From: Variovorax sp. PMC12
GTDB taxonomy: Bacteria; Pseudomonadota; Gammaproteobacteria; Burkholderiales; Burkholderiaceae_C
Assembly (NCBI RefSeq): GCF_003019815.1
Contig: NZ_CP027773.1
Coordinates: 1,127,001-1,191,000 of the forward strand
DNA length: 64,000 nucleotides
Reading direction: 5' to 3'
Part shown: positions 44,609 to 52,666 of the stretch, piece by piece
Layout of the letters: every line of letters begins with the position of its first letter
How positions within the stretch are numbered: position 1 is the stretch's first letter
Translations under genes and position numbers: made by a program
The notes under the pieces: model-generated
What the model was told of the DNA's origin: nothing
Databases searched by the model: none
The model's input: only the letters and a program-made list of their open reading frames with translations

Positions 44609-45762
44609 ACGCTCTTGATCAGGGCTCGATCCGTCGGCACGTCGTCCCCGTGGGCAGCCCTGTTCAGTGCCAGGTGCTGCACCAGTGCTTCCGGCTGGCT
44701 GCCTTCCACGATCAGGCGGCCAAGCCACCGGCTGTGCAATGCAGCTTCCATCAACACCGATTGGCCACACTCGGTGATGCCGTTGCGCATGAGATCCAGC
44801 TTGCGCAATACGGGCGAAGCCCCGATCAGCCTGGCCGCGCAAGCTGCGCCCTCATCGCCCATCTGGTTGGCGGATGCGCCGAGTGCTTTGGCCGAAGCCG
44901 CATGGCCAAGATTGAGGGAAAGCAGGCTCGAACCCCGGGCCGCCTCGAAGAGTGCCCTGGCCCCATGGCTCCCGATACCGTTGCTCGCGAGTTCGAGCGT
45001 TTGCAAGGTGCTGTTCTCACGTAGGGCTTGCGCCAGTTCGATCGCGCCTGCGTCGCCAAGGTGATTCGCGCTTGCGTACAGTTCTTCGATCTGCGGCGCC
45101 TCGCGCAACAGCCGCGCAAGGTCCGCTGCCACCGCAGGCCCAAGCCCGTTGCCACTCAAGTACAGGCTTCGCAGGCCGTTGCCGCCCGCGCACAGTGCGT
45201 CGACCACCGCGCGCACACCCGCGCCGCGAAGATCGGTGTTGACCAGATCGAGCACTCGAAGATTTCGGTTGCCACGCAGCATGCGCGCGATGCTCTGCGC
45301 CCCTTCCGCCCCCAGCGGGTTGCGCTTGAGCCAGAGGCCTGTGACCTGCGGTGCCTGCGCCACCGCAACCGCCAGCTCGCCCGCGCCCTCGGGGCCGATG
45401 TTGTTGCAGCCCAGGTAAAGCACCTTGAGGTGCGCATTTGCGGCCGCCAACCTGGCGACCGCCCCCGCACCTGCATCGCCAATGGCGTCAGTGCCCAGCA
45501 TGAGGCTGCGCACCCGGGTGTTGTGCCGAAGCGCCGCGACCAGCTGCAGGCAGTTGTCCGTGCCCAGGCTCTGCTTGCACAGATCCAGCCGGCCGTCGTC
45601 CAGCATGGTTCCGCGCGGAAAGCGCCGGCTGCCCTGCACGGCACTGTCGGCACTCAGGTGATCGAGCAGGGGCGTCAGCTCCCGCACCTCGCATGGCGTG
45701 ATCGCAACGCGATGAACTGGGCAATGCACCGGGCTCTCGTCCATCCGCAGATCACCAGGCAT
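44599..45762 (-). CDS. Leucine-rich-repeat protein (ribonuclease-inhibitor type)
   Basis: A 387-residue protein of about ten LRRs of the RI/RanGAP kind, each about 28 residues: LKVLYLGCNNIGPEGAGELA, LRSLYLSGNGLG, IEELYASANHLGDAGAIELA, LQTLELASNGIGSHGARALF. The terminal LRKLDLMRNGITECGQSVL closes the solenoid. No signal peptide, so probably cytoplasmic and a protein-binding scaffold. ATG 45762 lies inside the SDR gene (11-bp overlap), so the two are translated together; ATG 45744 is an alternative. RI-type LRRs are more usual in eukaryotes and in host-associated bacteria. Confidence 0.87.
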   Translation of the reverse strand: MPGDLRMDESPVHCPVHRVAITPCEVRELTPLLDHLSADSAVQGSRRFPRGTMLDDGRLDLCKQSLGTDNCLQLVAALRHNTRVRSLMLGTDAIGDAGAGAVARLAAANAHLKVLYLGCNNIGPEGAGELAVAVAQAPQVTGLWLKRNPLGAEGAQSIARMLRGNRNLRVLDLVNTDLRGAGVRAVVDALCAGGNGLRSLYLSGNGLGPAVAADLARLLREAPQIEELYASANHLGDAGAIELAQALRENSTLQTLELASNGIGSHGARALFEAARGSSLLSLNLGHAASAKALGASANQMGDEGAACAARLIGASPVLRKLDLMRNGITECGQSVLMEAALHSRWLGRLIVEGSQPEALVQHLALNRAAHGDDVPTDRALIKSVYR

Positions 45763-47095
45763 AGGGTTCGTAGTCCTTGAGGAAATGCCCGAACAGCGGA
45801 GTGTCCGGCTCGTTGATACCGCGAGCGATCGGGTCGAACAGTCGGGCCATGCCGTCGACAACATCCAGCGGCGTATAGAAATGCCGCGCCTCGCGCGCGT
45901 GCATGGCCCGCGGGTAAGGCTTCTCGTCCGTCACCCAGCCGGTATCGACGGCGTTCATGTAGATGCCGTCGCGGGCCCACTCCTGGGCGCTGGTGCGCAC
46001 CAGCATGTTCAGCCCAGCCTTGGCCATGTTGGTGTGCGGATGAAACTCCGTCTTGTCGATGCGGTTGAACTGCCCCTCCATCGCCGAGGCCTGCACCACG
46101 AAACGGCGGGGATATGCAGAACGCAGCAACGCCGGCCTGAGCCGGCTTGTCAGCAGGAAAGGGCTCACGGCGTTCACGAGCTGCACTTCCAGCAGTTCCA
46201 GCGTGGACACTTCGTGCAGCCGCTGAGACCAGGAATTTTCCGGCCGCTTGTCGAGCGCCTGACCGTCGCTGTCCAGCTCCTGCGGCGCGAAGTACTCGCC
46301 ATAGCCCGGCAGCTGCCCCTGGTAGTTGCCCTTGGCCTCCAGCAGCCATGGCGTCGGCTCGGCAGCCATGAGCGCCGCATAGAACTCGCGAGGACGCTTG
46401 ATGGTCTGGGCCGCGTTGTTGACGAGGATGTCGAGGTGCGGCAAACGCCGGCACAGCTCGTCGGCAAAAGCTTCCACCGACGGGATGTTGCGCAGGTCCA
46501 GGGCCTCCAGCGCAAGCCGGCTGCGCCACGTGTCGGCATCGGGCATCGCGAGGAATCGCTGAAGTGCATCCTTCGGGAAGCGGGTGGTGACGACGACGTC
46601 GGCGCCATCGCGGAGCAGGCGCAATGCGGTCTGAAAACCGATCTTCACCCGCCCGCCCGTCACCAACGCAACGCGCCCTCGCAGATCTGCACGTTGGGCT
46701 CGCTTGGCCCAGTTCTTCTCCGAGCAGCCGGGGCACAGCAAGTGATAGAAGTGATGCAGTTCGCCGTAGGGCTGCTTGCAGACATAGCAGCGCTGCAGCC
46801 GCAACAGCGCTCCGCTCGCGTTGGAAGAAGCGGAAGAATCCGGCAGTGCGGTCGCTCCCTCCTGTGCGCGCACCAGGCCGGTCCGCAGGCGTGCATCCTG
46901 CAATTGCGCGGCGGCCGTCGCCTGAAGCGCCTGTCGCTTGACGCGCTTGGACTGTCTCTGGATCTTGGCAACCAGTGTCTTGAAGCGCGGATGGTCGTCC
47001 ATGCTGGAGGGATCGTCCGAGACTGCTTGCAACACCCGCAAGGCAATCGCCAGCTCTTCGTCCGTGAAGCCCACGTCTGGCAGACCATCGATCAA
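45752..47095 (-). CDS. Atypical SDR with N-terminal zinc-ribbon-like motif
   Basis: A 447-residue protein. Residues 1-100 are helical; 103-124 hold two CxxC pairs (Cys103/106, Cys121/124) around three histidines (114, 115, 118), a probable metal-binding ribbon. A Rossmann domain follows: ALVTGGRVKIG (145-153), ILVNNAAQ, and substrate region after 300. Key differences from classical SDRs: Lys151 replaces the middle glycine of TGxxxGxG, and the YxxxK motif reads T-N-M-A-K, so Thr355 replaces the catalytic tyrosine while Lys359 is kept. An insertion of about 70 residues follows NNAA. Function unknown; oxidoreductase activity is doubtful. Coupled to the LRR gene. Confidence 0.85.
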   Translation of the reverse strand: MIDGLPDVGFTDEELAIALRVLQAVSDDPSSMDDHPRFKTLVAKIQRQSKRVKRQALQATAAAQLQDARLRTGLVRAQEGATALPDSSASSNASGALLRLQRCYVCKQPYGELHHFYHLLCPGCSEKNWAKRAQRADLRGRVALVTGGRVKIGFQTALRLLRDGADVVVTTRFPKDALQRFLAMPDADTWRSRLALEALDLRNIPSVEAFADELCRRLPHLDILVNNAAQTIKRPREFYAALMAAEPTPWLLEAKGNYQGQLPGYGEYFAPQELDSDGQALDKRPENSWSQRLHEVSTLELLEVQLVNAVSPFLLTSRLRPALLRSAYPRRFVVQASAMEGQFNRIDKTEFHPHTNMAKAGLNMLVRTSAQEWARDGIYMNAVDTGWVTDEKPYPRAMHAREARHFYTPLDVVDGMARLFDPIARGINEPDTPLFGHFLKDYEPYAW

Positions 47096-47142
47096 AAATC
47101 ACTCCCCGGATGCGCATCGACCGTATCCACGCCGAATCCGCG

Positions 47143-47218
47143 TGGGGAAAACGAGCTGGATTTGAACCAGCGCTCCCCTCCTGCAAGGAGGATGTGCTTC
47201 CGCTACACCACCGCTCTC
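47143..47218 (-). tRNA. tRNA-Ala(UGC)-like gene with 8-bp acceptor stem
   Basis: Read on the minus strand from 47218, the sequence folds as a cloverleaf: 8-bp acceptor (47211-47218 with 47147-47154, three G-U pairs), TG, 4-bp D stem with loop AGCGGAA, 5-bp anticodon stem (47188-47192 with 47176-47180), loop CTTGCAG with anticodon TGC, 4-base variable region, 5-bp T stem and canonical T loop TTCAAAT, discriminator C, and encoded CCA at 47143-47145. The third acceptor pair is G-U, the alanine identity signal. The extra acceptor pair and C73 are unlike normal tRNA-Ala, so it may be a functional variant, an allo-tRNA-like species or a degenerate copy. Confidence 0.6.
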
Positions 47219-47267
47219 CGGCAGCGATTCTAAGAACGAATCCGCGGTGCTCTCGGCCGCGTGCGGC

Positions 47268-47295
47268 AAAAAAAAAGCGGGCCTCGCGAGCCCGC
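47268..47295 (-). terminator. Intrinsic terminator of the organosulfur-type operon
   Basis: On the minus strand a 6-bp GC stem (GCGGGC/GCCCGC, 47277-47295, 7-base loop) is followed directly by nine T (47268-47276 complement). It lies 94 bp beyond the last gene of the operon and about 50 bp before the tRNA-like gene, separating the two. Bases 47296-47388 hold nothing else recognised. Confidence 0.85.
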
Positions 47296-47388
47296 CCAAA
47301 AGTCGCCCACCGGGTTGCAGGAAGCACAGCCCGGCTCCGACTCACCTCGAACTCATTTCCACTCTTCCTCTCCCCCTCTTCCCTTGCT

Positions 47389-48396
47389 TCAAAGCGCGCG
47401 CCAGCCGAGTTCGGGCGCGATGCGCCGCGACAGGTCGCTCAATATCTGTTCGTACTCGTCGCCCGAAAAGTTGTAGGGCAGCTCCACCCGCAATTCGTGC
47501 ACGTGCGGCAGCACCGGGTCTTTGCGCAGGCGCTCCAGGATCTCGTCGGCGGTACCCACGAGGTCGGTAGCGAACAGCGTGCGGCGCTCGCCCTGCGGTT
47601 CCAGCGTGCGCTCCACGCGGCCGGCCGCGAACGCGCGGTAGCGCTTGCGCGTGGCGGCATCGGCGCCGTCCAGGGGAACGATCACGCGGCCCAGCGCGAT
47701 GCGGCCCCGGCGGGTGTCCGTCTCGCTCTGGCGGTAGCGCTCGACCAGGCCCAGCTGGGCATTCAGGAAGTCGCTGGTGGTCTCGCCCGAGAGCACATTG
47801 CCCAGCAGCAGGTTGAAGCCGTTGCGCCCCGCCCACTCCACCGAGCGCAGGGAGCCGCCGCCGTACCAGAGCCGGTCGACCAGGCCCGGCGCATGTGGCT
47901 GCACCCGCGGGCGCACGCGACCGCCTGCCGATTCGACGAAGGTCTCCTCGTCGCCCAGCCATGCATCTTCCAGGTTGGCCTTGAGCCGCCCGACCCGCTT
48001 GTGCGTGAAGTCGACGATGTTCGGCGCCGCGTCGTAGAAGCGGTTGCCCAGCAACGCGCCATGCAGAGGCGCACCCGCGCTCAGGCCCACCTGCAGCCGG
48101 CCGCGCGAAAGCACGTCGACCGTGGCCAGGTCTTCCGCGAGCCGGAACGGGTTTTCGTAGCCCATCTGGATCACCGCCGCGCCCAGCTCGATGCGGCGGG
48201 TGCGCTGCGTCGCCGCGGCCAGGAAAGTCGCGGCCGAAGACACGCCGCGCTCCAGGTGCCGCTGCCGTACCCAGGCACCGTCGAAGCCCAGCTTCTCGCC
48301 GAACTCGAACAGCTTCAGCGCGGCCTCGAAGCCGGCGTATGCATCGCCCTCGGCAAAGTTGCCGGGCGTCAGGAAGCCAAGGTGCCGGATGCTCAC
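47389..48396 (-). CDS. Luciferase-like flavin-dependent monooxygenase
   Basis: A 335-residue LLM-class flavoenzyme. Markers: IRHLGFLTPGNF at the start, FGFDGAWVRQRH-like segment LGFDGAWVRQRHLERG, IELGAAVIQMGYENPFRLAED and LQVGLSAGAP. Needs FMNH2 from a separate reductase. Start GTG 48396 overlaps the upstream stop (GTGA). Last gene of the seven-gene operon. The substrate is probably a sulfur compound brought in by the adjacent transporter; compare YtmO of the Bacillus subtilis ytmI operon by context. Confidence 0.87.
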   Translation of the reverse strand: MSIRHLGFLTPGNFAEGDAYAGFEAALKLFEFGEKLGFDGAWVRQRHLERGVSSAATFLAAATQRTRRIELGAAVIQMGYENPFRLAEDLATVDVLSRGRLQVGLSAGAPLHGALLGNRFYDAAPNIVDFTHKRVGRLKANLEDAWLGDEETFVESAGGRVRPRVQPHAPGLVDRLWYGGGSLRSVEWAGRNGFNLLLGNVLSGETTSDFLNAQLGLVERYRQSETDTRRGRIALGRVIVPLDGADAATRKRYRAFAAGRVERTLEPQGERRTLFATDLVGTADEILERLRKDPVLPHVHELRVELPYNFSGDEYEQILSDLSRRIAPELGWRAL

Positions 48397-49337
48397 GGTG
48401 CGAACTTCGGCAGGCCGGGCGGGTTGGTCTCGGACTTGGGCAGGGCCTCTTCCGCGAGGCTCCAGCGCGCGAGCGCCTTCTCGTACAAGCCGTTGCGGAT
48501 CAGCCCGTTGGCGGCCGCGGTCAGCGCCACGGCCAGGCCGCTGCCCTTGCGCGTGGCAATGGCCACGTCGGACTTCAGCGGCCAGCCCGCGTTCACCGTG
48601 CCGACCAGCCGGATCTGCCCGTTCTTCGCGGCCTCGTAGGCTTGCGGCGCGTTCGGGTTGAAATTGGCGTCGACCCGCCTGGTGACTACCGCCAGCGTGC
48701 GCGATACATCGTCGTCGTAATACTGCAGCTCGGCGGCTTTCAGGCCGGCCGCGAGGTTGCGCTTGTTCCACTCCAGCAGGATGCGTTCCTGGTTGGTGCC
48801 CGCGCCGGTCGTGATCTTCAGGCCCGCGATGTCCTTCGGCTCCTTGATCGACTTGATCGGGCTGTCGGCCTTCACGTAGAACCCGTGCAGGCCCAGCCGG
48901 TAGGTGGAGAAGTCGAACTTCTCCTTGCGCTGCTCTGTCACGCCCACGTTGGAGATCACCGCGTCGTACTTGCCCGAACTCAGGCCCAGAGGCCAGTCGG
49001 CCCAGGCGATGGGCTGCAGGTCGAGCTTCAGGCCCAGCGCGTCGGCGATGAGCAAGGCGAAGTCGGGGTCGAAGCCGACCACGGTCTTTGCGTCGCTCGC
49101 GTAGGTCGAGATGGGCGGCGCGAACGGCGCAATGGCAACGGTCAGCACGCCCTCCTTCACGAACTTGTAGTTCGGTGGAATGGCACGGACGGCCTCGGCG
49201 TCCCTGGCGGCGCGCGGACGGGCACTCTGCTCCGCGCTGAAGTCGAACTTTTCGGCGGCGTGCGCCATGTCAGTTGCCAGCGTGAATGCGCTCAGCGCGA
49301 CAAGGCCACGGGCGATGTTCTTGAAATTCATGGTCAT
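48393..49337 (-). CDS. ABC transporter substrate-binding protein (family 3), copy A
   Basis: A 314-residue periplasmic binding protein with signal peptide (NIARGLVALSAFTLATDMAHA). Segments IAWADWPLGLSSGKYDAVIS, EKFDFSTYR and YYDDDV are shared almost word for word with the next gene, showing that the two arose by tandem duplication. ATG 49337 overlaps the stop of copy B. Amino-acid-type binding fold; cystine-like or thioether amino acids are plausible ligands given the neighbours. Confidence 0.9.
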   Translation of the reverse strand: MTMNFKNIARGLVALSAFTLATDMAHAAEKFDFSAEQSARPRAARDAEAVRAIPPNYKFVKEGVLTVAIAPFAPPISTYASDAKTVVGFDPDFALLIADALGLKLDLQPIAWADWPLGLSSGKYDAVISNVGVTEQRKEKFDFSTYRLGLHGFYVKADSPIKSIKEPKDIAGLKITTGAGTNQERILLEWNKRNLAAGLKAAELQYYDDDVSRTLAVVTRRVDANFNPNAPQAYEAAKNGQIRLVGTVNAGWPLKSDVAIATRKGSGLAVALTAAANGLIRNGLYEKALARWSLAEEALPKSETNPPGLPKFAP

Positions 49338-50257
49338 CAGTTCTTCGGCAGTCCGGGCGGGTTGGTGCGCGAGGCCTGAATGGCCTCGGATTCCAGGCTC
49401 CAGCGCGTGAGCGCCTTGGCGTAGTTGCCGTTCTTGATCTGCGCGTTGAGCGCCACGGTGATCGCCTCGGCAATGCCGGAGCCCTTGCGCGAGGTGACGG
49501 CGATTTCGGCGTTCAGCGGCCAGCCGCCGGAGAACACGCCAGCCAGCCGCGTCTTGCCGTCGCGCGCCTCGTAGGCCGCAATGGCGTTCGGCCCAACGTA
49601 GGCATCCGCCCGGCCGGATTGCAGCGCCAGGCGCTGCACCACATCGTCGTCGTAGTACTGGATGTCGACCGGCTTCAGCCCGGCCGCCAGGTTCTGCTTG
49701 TTCCAGCGCAACAGGATCTGCTCCTGGTTGGTGCTGGCGGCCACGATCACCTTCAGCCCCGCGATGTCCTTCGGCTCCTTGATGGCGCCCAGCTTGCTGT
49801 CGGACTTCACGTACACGCCGATCTGGTCGTTGCGGTAGGTCGAGAAGTCGAACTTCTCCTTGCGCTCCTCGGTCACGGTCACGTTCGACACCACCACGTC
49901 GAACTTGCCCGACTGCAGTCCCAGCGGCCAGTCGGCCCATGCGGTGGACACCAGCTCCAGCTTGCGCCCGAGGCTGTCGGCCACCAGCTGCGCGATGTCG
50001 GGCGCGTTACCCACCGGGGTCTTGGTGTCGGTCGCATAGGCCGCGAACGGCAGGCGGCCCGTGGTCGTGCCGACGACGAGCACGCCCTCCTTCAGGAACT
50101 TGAAGTCCTTGGCCAGCGCGACGACCTGCTCGATCTTTTGCGCGCGCGGCCGGCCTGCCTGCTCCGGGCTCAGGTCGGGCGCCGGTTGCGCGGAGACGGC
50201 CAGCGGGACCAGCAGCGCAGCGAGCAGAGCGGACAGGATGTTTCGTCGGTGGGTCAT
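49337..50257 (-). CDS. ABC transporter substrate-binding protein (family 3), copy B
   Basis: A 306-residue paralogue of the previous entry with its own signal peptide (ILSALLAALLVPLAVSAQ). Shares ADWPLGLQSGKFDVVVSNV and EKFDFSTYRNDQIGVYVK layout and ends NPPGLPK as copy A does. ATG 50257 has no Shine-Dalgarno; a 28-base pure pyrimidine tract lies upstream on the coding strand. Two binding proteins with one transporter suggest a widened ligand range. Confidence 0.9.
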   Translation of the reverse strand: MTHRRNILSALLAALLVPLAVSAQPAPDLSPEQAGRPRAQKIEQVVALAKDFKFLKEGVLVVGTTTGRLPFAAYATDTKTPVGNAPDIAQLVADSLGRKLELVSTAWADWPLGLQSGKFDVVVSNVTVTEERKEKFDFSTYRNDQIGVYVKSDSKLGAIKEPKDIAGLKVIVAASTNQEQILLRWNKQNLAAGLKPVDIQYYDDDVVQRLALQSGRADAYVGPNAIAAYEARDGKTRLAGVFSGGWPLNAEIAVTSRKGSGIAEAITVALNAQIKNGNYAKALTRWSLESEAIQASRTNPPGLPKN

Positions 50258-50272
50258 GAAGTGCGATGCAGT

Positions 50273-50300
50273 GAGAAAGGAAAGAAAGAAAAGAAAGGAA
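50273..50300 (-). promoter_or_regulatory. 28-nt pyrimidine-only tract upstream of binding protein B
   Basis: Every base at 50273-50300 is a purine on the plus strand, so the mRNA (minus strand) has 28 consecutive pyrimidines between the transporter stop codon and the binding-protein start. It may aid ribosomal protein S1-mediated initiation in the absence of a Shine-Dalgarno; that is inference. Confidence 0.4.
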
Positions 50301-52121
50301 TCAGAGAACCTTGGCCAGGAACTCGGCCGTGCGCGGATGTTCCGGCGCGTTGAACACCTTGTCGGGCGTGCCGGTTTCCAGGATGCGGCCGCGCTCCATG
50401 AAGACGATGTTGTCGGCCACCTCGCGGGCAAAGCCGATCTCGTGCGTCACGATGACCAGCGTGGTGCCCGAGAGCGCCAGCTCCTTGATGACGGCCAGCA
50501 CCTCGCCCACCAGCTCGGGGTCGAGCGCCGAGGTGGGCTCGTCGAACAGCAGCACCTTGGGCTTGAGCGCCAGCGCCCGCGCGATGGCCACGCGCTGCTG
50601 CTGGCCGCCGGACAGCTGGCGCGGATAGGCGTGCGTCTTGTCGCCCAACCCGACGCGCACCAGCAACTCGGAGGCCAGTGCCTCGGCCTCGGCCCGCGAG
50701 AGGCCGCGCACCGACACCGGCGCCTCGACGATGTTCTCCAGCACCGTGAGATGCGGGAACAGGTTGAAGCTCTGGAACACCATGCCCACGTCGACACGGC
50801 GCTTGAGAATCTCTTTCTCGTGCAGCTCGTAGAGCGTGTCCGCGTCGCGGCGGTAGCCGATGAGCTCGCCGTCGATGGCGATGAAGCCGTCGTCCACGCG
50901 CTCCAGGTGGTTGATGGCGCGCAGCAGCGTCGACTTGCCCGAGCCCGATTGCCCGAGGATCACCGTCACGCTGCCTTTGCCCACGGTGAGCGTCACGTCG
51001 TCGAGCACCTTGAGCGCGCCGAAGCTCTTGGAAACGCCGTGGATCGTCACCTCGCCGCCCCGCGCGAGCGGGTCGGTCCAGCGCGGCACCTGCTCCGCGG
51101 CCTTTGCTGGAGGCGCTTCGACCCCGGGAGCCGCCTGCGGTGCCTTCGTGCGCCGCAGCCCGCGCAGCACTCCGCCCAGCCGGGAAGCCGGCGGATTTCG
51201 CAGCGCGCCGCGCGCGAAATGCCGCTCGATATAGTGCTGCGCCACCGACAGCACCGTGAGGATGATGAGGTACCACACCGTCGCCACCATCAGCAGCGGA
51301 ATCACTTCCAGGTTGCGCCGGTAGATGATCTGGATCGTGTAGAACAGCTCGGGCAGCGCCAGGATGTAGAGGTTCGACGTGCCCTTGGCCAGCCCGATGA
51401 TGTCGTTGAAAGCCGTCGGCAGGATGGTGCGCATCGCCTGCGGCAACACGATGCGGAACGACTGCCGCCGGCGCGACAGCCCCAGCGCCGCCGCCGCCTC
51501 CAGTTGCCCCTGCTCCACGGACAGGATGCCGCCCCGAACGATCTCCGACGCGAAAGCCGCCTGGTTCAGCGTGAGGCCGAGCAGCGCCGCCACGAAGGGG
51601 CTGATGAGCTGCGTGGTCGGATACGAGAAGAAGGTGACGTCGGTGCCCGGTATGCCCAGCGTCACCGTCTCGTACAGGTAGCCCAGGTTGTTGATGATCA
51701 GCAGCAGCACGATCACCGGCACCGAGCGGAAGATCCAGGTGAACACCCACGACAGCCGCGACAGCAGCGGCGAGCGGGACACCCGCGCCAGCGCCAGCGC
51801 GGTACCGAAGAAGAAACCTAAGAGCGCGCCCAGCGCCGTGAGCATCAGCGTGCGGCCGAGCCCTTGCAGCACCGGTTCGGCGAAGAACCACTCGGCGAAA
51901 ACGCCCCAGCCCCAGCGCGGGTTGGTGAGTGTCGAATGCAGCACGATGCCGATGACCAGCAGCGCGAAGACGGTGCCGGCGGTGCGCGCCGGGTAGCGGG
52001 CCGGCACGACGCGGAAATGCGAGTAGTCGCCGTTGGCCGGTGCCGGCGTCGGGGCTACGGGTGCGACGCGCTGCGGTTGCGGCGCGTGGGCCGATGCGGT
52101 GTCTAGAACGGTCGTGTTCAT
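50301..52121 (-). CDS. Fused amino-acid ABC permease-ATPase
   Basis: A single 606-residue chain joins a HisM-type permease (about residues 40-320; GLGRTLMLTALGALLGFFFG, EAAAALGLSRRRQSFRIVLP) to a GlnQ-type ATPase (about 375-606; Walker A GQSGSGKST, signature LSGGQQQRVAIARAL, Walker B VLLFDEPTSALD). A homodimer would give a full transporter with two membrane and two ATPase units. Used with the two binding proteins downstream. Start ATG 52121 overlaps the GNAT stop (ATGA). Confidence 0.92.
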   Translation of the reverse strand: MNTTVLDTASAHAPQPQRVAPVAPTPAPANGDYSHFRVVPARYPARTAGTVFALLVIGIVLHSTLTNPRWGWGVFAEWFFAEPVLQGLGRTLMLTALGALLGFFFGTALALARVSRSPLLSRLSWVFTWIFRSVPVIVLLLIINNLGYLYETVTLGIPGTDVTFFSYPTTQLISPFVAALLGLTLNQAAFASEIVRGGILSVEQGQLEAAAALGLSRRRQSFRIVLPQAMRTILPTAFNDIIGLAKGTSNLYILALPELFYTIQIIYRRNLEVIPLLMVATVWYLIILTVLSVAQHYIERHFARGALRNPPASRLGGVLRGLRRTKAPQAAPGVEAPPAKAAEQVPRWTDPLARGGEVTIHGVSKSFGALKVLDDVTLTVGKGSVTVILGQSGSGKSTLLRAINHLERVDDGFIAIDGELIGYRRDADTLYELHEKEILKRRVDVGMVFQSFNLFPHLTVLENIVEAPVSVRGLSRAEAEALASELLVRVGLGDKTHAYPRQLSGGQQQRVAIARALALKPKVLLFDEPTSALDPELVGEVLAVIKELALSGTTLVIVTHEIGFAREVADNIVFMERGRILETGTPDKVFNAPEHPRTAEFLAKVL

Positions 52122-52666
52122 CGCCGCGCCGCCTCTGCTGTTGCCGTGACGCGCGTGTTGGCAAGAACCCGTGAGGCGCCCACGTCGAGATGCTTCTCGA
52201 ACGGCAGCTTGCGCGGCGTCTCCGGATCGTCCGGCGGTTCGAACAATGCGGTGTAGCCGTGGCCCAGGTACAGGCCCACGGCCTCGGGCTGGCGAAAGCC
52301 GGTCGTCAGATAGATGCGCTCGTAGCCCTGCCGCAGCACCTGCGCCTCCAGCTCCGCGAGCACCTTGCTCGCCAGGCCCTGGCGGCGCAACGCGCTGTCG
52401 GTCCACACGCGCTTCAGCTCGGCGGTGCGCTCGTCGTGACGCATGAATGCGCCGCCGCCGATGGCAACGCCGTCGCGCAGCAGCAGCACGAAGTTGCCAC
52501 CATGCGATGGTGCAAACAGTTCTGGCGGATAGCGGTCCATCTCGCGCGGGGCACCCGGCTCGCGCAGTACGTCGCCGTAGCGGCTGTCGTACTCGAAGGC
52601 CAGGCCTTCGATCAGCGGCTTTGCGCGCGGGTCGAGCGGCGTGGTGCAGAGAAACTGTTCGCTCAT
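52118..52666 (-). CDS. GNAT N-acetyltransferase
   Basis: A 182-residue GNAT enzyme. The acetyl-CoA loop is LRRQGLASKVLAELE, followed by IYLTTGFRQPEAVGLYLGHGY. Probably acetylates the amino group of the imported compound, as SnaA/YtmI and YxeL do in Bacillus subtilis operons that salvage S-alkyl- or S-(2-succino)cysteine; this is inference from gene company. Coupled at both ends by ATGA overlaps (with the monooxygenase upstream and the transporter downstream). Confidence 0.85.
   Translation of the reverse strand: MSEQFLCTTPLDPRAKPLIEGLAFEYDSRYGDVLREPGAPREMDRYPPELFAPSHGGNFVLLLRDGVAIGGGAFMRHDERTAELKRVWTDSALRRQGLASKVLAELEAQVLRQGYERIYLTTGFRQPEAVGLYLGHGYTALFEPPDDPETPRKLPFEKHLDVGASRVLANTRVTATAEAARR

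Noticed and set aside
45785..47233. 482-codon plus-strand frame opposite the SDR
   Set aside because: No domain and biased composition; the minus-strand SDR and its zinc motif are coherent.
50273..50300. Pyrimidine tract as an intrinsic terminator T-run
   Set aside because: No stem precedes it on the minus strand and the tract is mixed C/T, so termination is unlikely.
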